DNA of 9,268 nucleotides from an uncultured Candidatus Saccharibacteria bacterium (GTDB lineage: Bacteria > Patescibacteriota > Saccharimonadia > Saccharimonadales > Saccharimonadaceae). The notes under the pieces are model-generated. The model saw nothing but the letters and a program-made list of their open reading frames with translations. It was not told the origin of the DNA and did not search any database. Every line of letters starts with the position of its first letter. Position 1 is the stretch's first letter. The DNA lies in contig CANAUU010000034.1 in assembly GCA_947364965.1 (NCBI GenBank), positions 1 through 9,268 of the forward strand. The letters are read 5' to 3'. A program made the position numbers and the translations under genes. Shown one piece after another: positions 5,436 to 9,268 of this stretch.

Positions 5436-5749
5436 CTCCGCCCCAGCCGCCGCCCCACCAAGTAGTTTATGTAGTTAGAGTAGTTAGAGAAGGCATGTAG
5501 AACTTTCCCTCACATATCTTTCTATGTGATGCTACAGAAACCTTAAATAAGCCATAAATTATCCTACTTCCATAGCTTATCCTAAAAGAACTCTATATCG
5601 CGATATCTGATATTGTAAAAAAAGGAATAGGTATGTGCTATATCGACAATATATAATATATCCCTGTCCCAGCCTCCAAACAGTTCTTAAGAAACTAGAA
5701 ACAAAACATATTCTTAAACTACTTGACGGTTGCGGAGGCCGGGGCGGAG
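5436..5749. repeat. 314-bp gene-free element bounded by 34/35-bp inverted repeats
   Basis: The left arm (5436-5469) and right arm (5715-5749) are inverted repeats. They share TAAACTACTTG at the inner end and a GC-rich end, GCGG(A/C)GGC(C/T)GGGGCGGAG, with two mismatches in 18. The interior is A/T-rich and has its own structure: a hairpin with outer TGTAG/CTACA and inner TCACAT/ATGTGA (5496-5537), the palindrome ATATCGCGATAT (5595-5606), and GTCCCAGCCTCC (5666-5677), which can compete with the left arm for the right arm. No coding frame is present and no target-site duplication is visible. It may be a non-autonomous transposable element or a structured RNA with a long closing stem. Confidence 0.55.
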
Positions 5750-5816
5750 AAAACCCAAACTTGAAACCTTATTAACCAGACTTCATACTACATCTACCCC
5801 CTAATAACTCTCGCTT

Positions 5817-5841
5817 GAACTTGTATCCAAAATACAAGTTC
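5817..5841 (-). terminator. Hairpin just after the FISUMP gene
   Basis: GAACTTGTAT (5817-5826) and ATACAAGTTC (5832-5841) form a perfect 10-bp stem with a five-base loop, starting 5 bases after the stop codon on the minus strand. There is no U-run after it. It may protect the mRNA 3' end or terminate weakly. Confidence 0.5.
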
Positions 5842-5846
5842 AAACC

Positions 5847-7565
5847 TTAGCGGGCGAGGCAGCGAACCGAACGACCATGAAGAGAACCGTCACTAGAGGA
5901 TGTATCTATATAATCAGTACTGACAAAATTAAAGAAATACGCACCATTCGCATTTGGGTTCAACGTAGATGACCAGAAGTTGCCGCCGTAGCCAGCAAAT
6001 TCAAGGAAGGCACCCGAGAATTGAGCAACAAGACCAACCCTAACAAAATACATGGGCGAGCTGATAAGTTTTCTTACGTCAGCGCTAACAGCGTCGCCTT
6101 CTGTAATACTTAAATTATTCTTAATGCCGTATGTATCCATCAACGCCTGGAACGCCCCAGAAGTCGGCAGCCCCCACCCACTCGGACAGATAGAGCCAGT
6201 CGCCTGTCCTTCTGTAATCGTCCCGCCAGTCCCAGCCGTCGCTGTATTCCACTGATAGTAATTGCCCAAAGCATAATGCGCATTTTGGCTTGGATCTCCA
6301 TTACTATAAAGCTCCGACGAAGCAATAAACCGACTGCAATCAATAGCCGTGGCTAAACCAACTCCACAAGAGGTATAATCAGCCACATTATTAGCAATGT
6401 ACACATCATTATTCGTCGGCACGGTAGTCGCCCCTAAGCTCCATGACCTCATACCTCTGTCATCTGTCAAAATAGTATCCCAATCCGCAACCACCGCCGT
6501 CGATTCAAACAAATTTTTCGTCGGATCGATCGTAGATTTCCCGCTTGGTATCCAATCTTCACCAACATCGGAAGTTTCCGAAGTCAGCAACACCCCAGTT
6601 TCCCTATCTGCTCCAGCCAAATCATAAGTCAAGTCCAAATCCAAATTCTGCGTCATCCAACACTTCCCATCTGCGAGCTTAGTCACCCAGTAATACTTCC
6701 CATCCCGCACATCTCGCAATTGTTTCGAGGCAAATCCCATGTTCGAGTCGTCCATCACGAGTGTCGGGGTATTTTCACAAATACCTGCTGTCATTTGCTG
6801 CATATCGCTAATGTCCATCAGAGTCAGCTGTATGGGCGAACTCACCACGCTCATCGTGATCTTATTCTCATACATATCCGCTGGCATCTCGCTATTGATA
6901 TTTGCCGCGAAACCTAGCGCATAGGTCTTTGTGATTGTCGAAGTCGACCTTCCGCCGCTGCCTACGATTGCTCCTCTCCCTGTTTCAACCGGCTGATAGG
7001 TCGCATTCCCTGGCACAGAACTTCTCTCCGCATAATACATTCCCCAAGCGTTCGTAGGCAAATCATCATAATCCGTCGCCACCTTAACGCTCTCAATAGT
7101 TGCTCCAGTATTCTTTCCCGTAAGCCCTGTTGTCTTTGCGCCAATATATACCGTATAATCTTCCGCATTCTGAATCGTCACTGTCGCCGTGACTTCAAGC
7201 TGCTTCTTTAGTCCTGCCTCTGTCGTTGGCGTCATCTCGCCAGAAATCGACGTCGGTGTAAAAGCAATAGAAACTCGGCTATCATCGGCCCGCGTTTCTA
7301 CCCCATCCACTCCAGCCTCAGAAGCTTCCCCGCCACCCTCTTCAGCAACCTCCAGCGCCCTCGCGCTCGTCCTCATTAGTGGATTCACCAGCATAAACCC
7401 CAGCGCTAACAATCCGACACAACTCGCCCTCCCTACCATCGAACTTGTTCTAAAAAAACTAGTTCGATAGCATTTTTCATCTGTAAAATTACTCTTTCCT
7501 TGACTTATTAACCTATTTTGGTGCAAATTTTTGTTTTGCCACCGTTGTTTTCCTTGGCTTCGCAT
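5847..7565 (-). CDS. Secreted protein with a FISUMP domain (putative surface protein)
   Basis: The 572-residue protein has a long basic N-terminal region (1-47), a hydrophobic core (about 48-61, GRASCVGLLALGFMLV) and a likely signal-peptidase site after ARA (68-70). An acidic low-complexity stretch (73-96) follows. Residues about 98-258 look like a beta-rich, Ig-like region. Residues about 283-571 match the FISUMP domain (Fibrobacter succinogenes major paralogous domain): VRDGKYYWVTKLADGKCWMT, then NYYQWNTATAG, ICPSGWGLPT, FWSST and the C-terminal HGRSVRCLAR. The FISUMP molecular role is unknown; such proteins are exported and often occur as paralogues. Cysteines at 263, 302, 400, 410, 460 and 569 could form disulfides. 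The start at 7565 is fixed by AAAAGGAGGG (7580-7571); an in-frame ATG at 7625 has no ribosome-binding site. A structured leader of about 250 nt precedes it. Confidence 0.88.
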   Translation of the reverse strand: MRSQGKQRWQNKNLHQNRLISQGKSNFTDEKCYRTSFFRTSSMVGRASCVGLLALGFMLVNPLMRTSARALEVAEEGGGEASEAGVDGVETRADDSRVSIAFTPTSISGEMTPTTEAGLKKQLEVTATVTIQNAEDYTVYIGAKTTGLTGKNTGATIESVKVATDYDDLPTNAWGMYYAERSSVPGNATYQPVETGRGAIVGSGGRSTSTITKTYALGFAANINSEMPADMYENKITMSVVSSPIQLTLMDISDMQQMTAGICENTPTLVMDDSNMGFASKQLRDVRDGKYYWVTKLADGKCWMTQNLDLDLTYDLAGADRETGVLLTSETSDVGEDWIPSGKSTIDPTKNLFESTAVVADWDTILTDDRGMRSWSLGATTVPTNNDVYIANNVADYTSCGVGLATAIDCSRFIASSELYSNGDPSQNAHYALGNYYQWNTATAGTGGTITEGQATGSICPSGWGLPTSGAFQALMDTYGIKNNLSITEGDAVSADVRKLISSPMYFVRVGLVAQFSGAFLEFAGYGGNFWSSTLNPNANGAYFFNFVSTDYIDTSSSDGSLHGRSVRCLAR

Positions 7566-7821
7566 CACAGCCCTCCTTTTGATTGGTAAAAGCACCCGCC
7601 GCGCACCGCTTCGCCAAAGCCTCATGCCCGCAACTCATAAATGCATCTCGAGTCGCCAAGCGCCATAACAAAAACGGCACCGCAGGGGTGCTTAAACCAT
7701 TCAATCTGCCAAGCAGTGACGCTCCTCAGACTTGCCTACGGTACCGTATCTCACTGAGGAACCCAATCACTGAATGCCGAAAACAAAAACTTGGCGGATT
7801 TTAATTGAATGATTTAAGCAC
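7566..7821 (-). promoter_or_regulatory. Structured leader RNA of the FISUMP gene, large pseudoknot (leader 1)
   Basis: The closing stem is 18 bp without a mismatch: 7821-7804 pairs with 7705-7688 (ends GTGCTTAAATCATTCAAT and ATTGAATGGTTTAAGCAC). Nested inside are GCCAAG/CTTGGC (7795-7790 with 7713-7708), CAGTGA/TCACTG (7772-7767 with 7719-7714) and CCTCAG/CTGAGG (7759-7754 with 7729-7724). The apical segment ACGGTACCGTAGG (7747-7735) can pair over 13 bp, with two G-U pairs, with CCTGCGGTGCCGT (7686-7674). That partner is the 3' half of a small hairpin GCACC/GGTGC followed by GTTTTTG. About 95 nt later comes the ribosome-binding site (7580-7571). The same layout precedes the gene at 9229. Likely roles are transcription attenuation or a riboswitch-like control; no known class is recognised. 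Confidence 0.7.
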
Positions 7822-7825
7822 TTTC

Positions 7826-7834
7826 ATCATACCA
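7826..7834 (-). promoter_or_regulatory. Promoter of the FISUMP gene leader
   Basis: On the minus strand TGG TATGAT (hexamer 7831-7826) predicts a start near 7819, within about two bases of the 5' arm of the closing stem. Confidence 0.6.
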
Positions 7835-7916
7835 CACATTCCGCCCCTCCACAACCCCCAAAATCCCCAAAACCCGCAGCTCCGCCAAACACCCATACCC
7901 ATAAACCGCCCACTCT

Positions 7917-7924
7917 GTTATAAT
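7917..7924 (+). promoter_or_regulatory. Extended -10 promoter of the HD-domain gene
   Basis: TGT TATAAT (hexamer 7919-7924) predicts a start near 7931 and a leader of about 42 nt with the ribosome-binding site AAAAAGGAGG at 7956-7965. It diverges from the FISUMP promoter about 90 bases away. Confidence 0.6.
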
Positions 7925-7972
7925 CTAATCACAGCGGGGGCGAACTTTAACTTTCAAAAAGGAGGATGCTCT

Positions 7973-8755
7973 ATGACCAATCCTATAGCCACCAGCATTC
8001 AGTACGATCCTACATCCGTCAACATCTGGCGCTACTACAACGCGCTCAAAGAGCAACGCAAAGTCATCCGCAGCGGCTTCGGCCTTCTGGGGATTTACCC
8101 CTACAACTCTAACCGACCTACCCATACCGGCCAACCCGCCCATACCACCCAAACCAATCAATCAGCCCGCCCCGAATCAGTCCTTGAGCACGTCGCCGGC
8201 ACCATGATTCTTACCACCGCCATCAGCAATTTCCGCCCCGACATCATCCCGCCATCCGATCTCCTGCCCTGCCTTCTGACCCTTATGCACCACGAAGCCG
8301 GCGAAACCATCATCGGTGATATCCCAGACGACGGCAACCGCAACGAGAAAGCCAAAGACCAGCAAGAACTAACCGTCATCCACAATCTATTCGCCACCCT
8401 GCCATCCGACCAAGCCAACACCCTAGAAACCCTCTTCATTCAGTTCCAGAACCGCTCTACCCCAGTCACCCAAGTCGCCTACGCCATCGACAAGCTCGAA
8501 ACCATCTTTCAGGGCCTCATCTACGAACGTGACGGCCACCCCGGCGATTTCCAGCGCAAACTCGCCGCCCACGTCATCTCCAGCCAAGACCAGTACTACA
8601 TAGAAATCACCGGCACCACTTCCCTCGTCGACAATTGGAGCGCCCACTTCTTCGACAAAATCAAATCGTTCGCGTGCGCCCCATTTTTCACTGGCCTATT
8701 GCGTGTTGCCGTCGAAGACGTCCGCGGAGAATGGTTCACGTGGCTACCCAAATAA
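7973..8755 (+). CDS. HD-type metal-dependent phosphohydrolase (YfbR/HDDC2-like)
   Basis: The 260-residue protein carries the HD-superfamily pattern: H73 in SVLEHVAGTM, the metal-binding segment LMHHEAGETIIGDIP (104-118), and the distal D173 in YAIDKLETIFQ. This arrangement is typical of the YfbR/HDDC2 group, which removes phosphate from deoxynucleoside 5'-monophosphates in the cytoplasm. Aligned on GETIIGDI, the usual His-Asp pair is H107-E108 here, so Glu replaces the signature Asp, while E111 and D116 are kept. That could change metal use or activity. A low-complexity insert (about 43-66, Asn/Pro/Thr/His-rich) lies before the first histidine. The start at 7973 is supported by AAAAAGGAGG (7956-7965); a longer frame upstream crosses the promoter and is rejected. 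The substrate is inferred from the family only. Confidence 0.82.
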   Translation: MTNPIATSIQYDPTSVNIWRYYNALKEQRKVIRSGFGLLGIYPYNSNRPTHTGQPAHTTQTNQSARPESVLEHVAGTMILTTAISNFRPDIIPPSDLLPCLLTLMHHEAGETIIGDIPDDGNRNEKAKDQQELTVIHNLFATLPSDQANTLETLFIQFQNRSTPVTQVAYAIDKLETIFQGLIYERDGHPGDFQRKLAAHVISSQDQYYIEITGTTSLVDNWSAHFFDKIKSFACAPFFTGLLRVAVEDVRGEWFTWLPK

Positions 8756-8863
8756 CTCCAAATGACTCCATCTGTCGCTCAAACGGTCCCATCTGACGCC
8801 AACCTAGTCTACTTACCACCCAACTGACTCCAAATGGCTCTATCCGTCGCCAAAACAGCCCCA
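8755..8863 (+). repeat. Imperfect direct repeat after the HD-domain gene
   Basis: ACTCCAAATGACTCCATCTG (from 8755) and ACTCCAAATGGCTCTATCCG (from 8827) are imperfect copies. Similarity continues through GTCGC..AAAC..CCC, over about 35 bases, with a 72-base offset. The first copy overlaps the stop codon. A shorter partial copy (CCCATCTGACGCC, 8788-8800) lies between. The origin is unclear. Confidence 0.5.
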
Positions 8864-8892
8864 GCTCCGCAGATTACCCCTCCTCGCACCTC

Positions 8893-8921
8893 AGCCCCGA
8901 GCATCCCTCGGGGCTATTTTT
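8893..8921 (+). terminator. Intrinsic terminator of the HD-domain gene
   Basis: AGCCCCGAG (8893-8901) pairs perfectly with CTCGGGGCT (8907-8915) across a CATCC loop, followed by ATTTTT. It lies about 140 bases after the stop codon. Confidence 0.92.
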
Positions 8922-9000
8922 CACGAACTTAGCTAATCCCAAAGTGCTAACAAAAACCATAACCAAATAGTAAACTTTTCATAAAACGCAAAAATATCGT

Positions 9001-9008
9001 GGTATAAT
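9001..9008 (+). promoter_or_regulatory. Promoter of the second structured leader
   Basis: TGG TATAAT (hexamer 9003-9008) predicts transcription from 9015, which is exactly the first base of the closing stem of leader 2. The promoter matches that of the FISUMP leader (TGG TATGAT). Confidence 0.7.
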
Positions 9009-9014
9009 GGAATT

Positions 9015-9228
9015 GTTCAATTCATTTTATCAGTTTAATTTTTGTATAGATAAAGCAGGAATACTCACAAGAAATGGCATCGTGACAGCCCGTGAGTAGT
9101 GCTTTATCTAGCACTCAAACTGGTGAAATGGATTGAACACCTCGTCGCGGTGCCATTTTTGTATTAAGACCTGGAACTTTTACTCTGGCCCGCCGAAACA
9201 CTCATCAACTCAAAAAAGGAGGGCCTTT
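9015..9228 (+). promoter_or_regulatory. Structured leader RNA, large pseudoknot (leader 2)
   Basis: The closing stem is 22 bp without a mismatch, with G-U pairs: 9015-9036 with 9117-9138. Nested inside are AGATAAAGCA/TGCTTTATCT (9048-9057 with 9100-9109) and TACTCAC/GTGAGTA (9062-9068 with 9092-9098). The apical loop contains AAATGGCATCGTGAC (9072-9086), which can pair with GTCGCGGTGCCATTT (9144-9158). Extension to 9070 and 9160 gives up to 17 bp and covers the U-run. That partner overlaps a weak hairpin CACC/GGTG (9138-9152) with a TTTTT tail. The ribosome-binding site AAAAAAGGAGGG (9212-9223) follows. Stem sequences differ from leader 1 but the fold is the same. Confidence 0.75.
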
Positions 9229-9268
9229 ATGCAAAGTCAGCAAAAGCCAAAAACCAGGCTAATAAGTC
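9229..9268 (+). CDS. N-terminus of a probable second FISUMP-type secreted protein (runs off right edge)
   Basis: Only 13 complete codons are present: MQSQQKPKTRLIS. The start has a strong ribosome-binding site (9212-9223) five bases upstream. The opening resembles that of the FISUMP protein, which begins MRSQGKQRWQ and has NRLISQGKS at residues 17-25. Both genes follow the same kind of structured leader. A paralogous exported protein with an extended, basic N-terminal region is therefore likely, but no domain is visible here. Confidence 0.55.
   Translation, partial: MQSQQKPKTRLIS

Noticed and set aside
7513..7704. Small minus-strand protein inside leader 1
   Set aside because: The frame starts within the 3' arm of the closing stem, has no ribosome-binding site and overlaps the FISUMP start in another frame.
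9015..9138. Integron attC site or retron msr-msd
   Set aside because: The long inverted stem recalls both, but the GTT/AAC core boxes of attC are missing and no reverse transcriptase or integrase lies nearby. Position between promoter and ribosome-binding site favours a leader RNA.
1..9268. Alternative genetic code (UGA as glycine, as in some CPR lineages)
   Set aside because: No complete gene contains an in-frame TGA, and every gene ends in TAA or TAG with normal family lengths for HIT, HD and FISUMP.
1..9268. CRISPR array
   Set aside because: No series of equal repeats with unique spacers is present; the repeats seen are pairs or palindromes.

Overview
The window looks like a chromosomal segment of a Patescibacteria/CPR genome, most likely Candidatus Saccharibacteria (TM7). 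This is an inference. It rests on a secreted protein carrying the FISUMP domain (a family common in Saccharibacteria), several lineage-restricted proteins with no recognisable family, short extended -10 promoters (TGnTATAAT) without a clear -35, three genes whose -10 box sits exactly 6 bases before the ATG, and a strongly C-rich plus strand. All six complete genes end in TAA or TAG and none contains an in-frame TGA, so the standard bacterial code fits.

Layout. 1-231 (minus) is the N-terminus of a Mur-ligase-type protein running off the left edge. 232-575 is an intergenic region with the promoter and structured leader of a tRNA-Arg (576-652). After a hairpin terminator comes a second, interrupted copy of the tRNA 3' end (713-759). 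788-1234 encodes a small four-helix membrane protein and 1274-3253 a large soluble protein of unknown function. tRNA-Ser(CGA) lies at 3363-3450 and is again followed by a terminator and an interrupted copy of its 3' end, carrying the same 26-base sequence as the tRNA-Arg copy. 3693-4418 is a membrane-anchored protein with a Pro/Glu spacer. A HIT-family protein lies on the minus strand (4502-4879).

4903-5846 has no gene but is full of structure: a candidate RNA of about 217 nt, two related hairpins, and a 314-bp element bounded by 34/35-bp inverted repeats. 5847-7565 (minus) is a secreted FISUMP protein with a leader of about 250 nt. An HD-type phosphohydrolase (7973-8755) follows. The right edge holds a second leader and the first 13 codons of a gene whose N-terminus resembles that of the FISUMP protein.

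The most interesting signal is the pair of leaders (7566-7821 minus; 9015-9228 plus). Their sequences are largely different, yet both show an 18-22 bp closing stem starting at or within about 2 nt of the predicted transcription start, nested hairpins, and an apical-loop segment that can pair over 13-17 bp with the 3' half of a small U-tract hairpin just after the closing stem. Both then reach an AAAAGGAGGG ribosome-binding site and a gene starting M(R/Q)SQ with an RLIS motif nearby. This looks like a compensated RNA fold: a large pseudoknot or antiterminator controlling a family of secreted surface proteins. The second notable signal is the pair of interrupted tRNA 3'-end copies.
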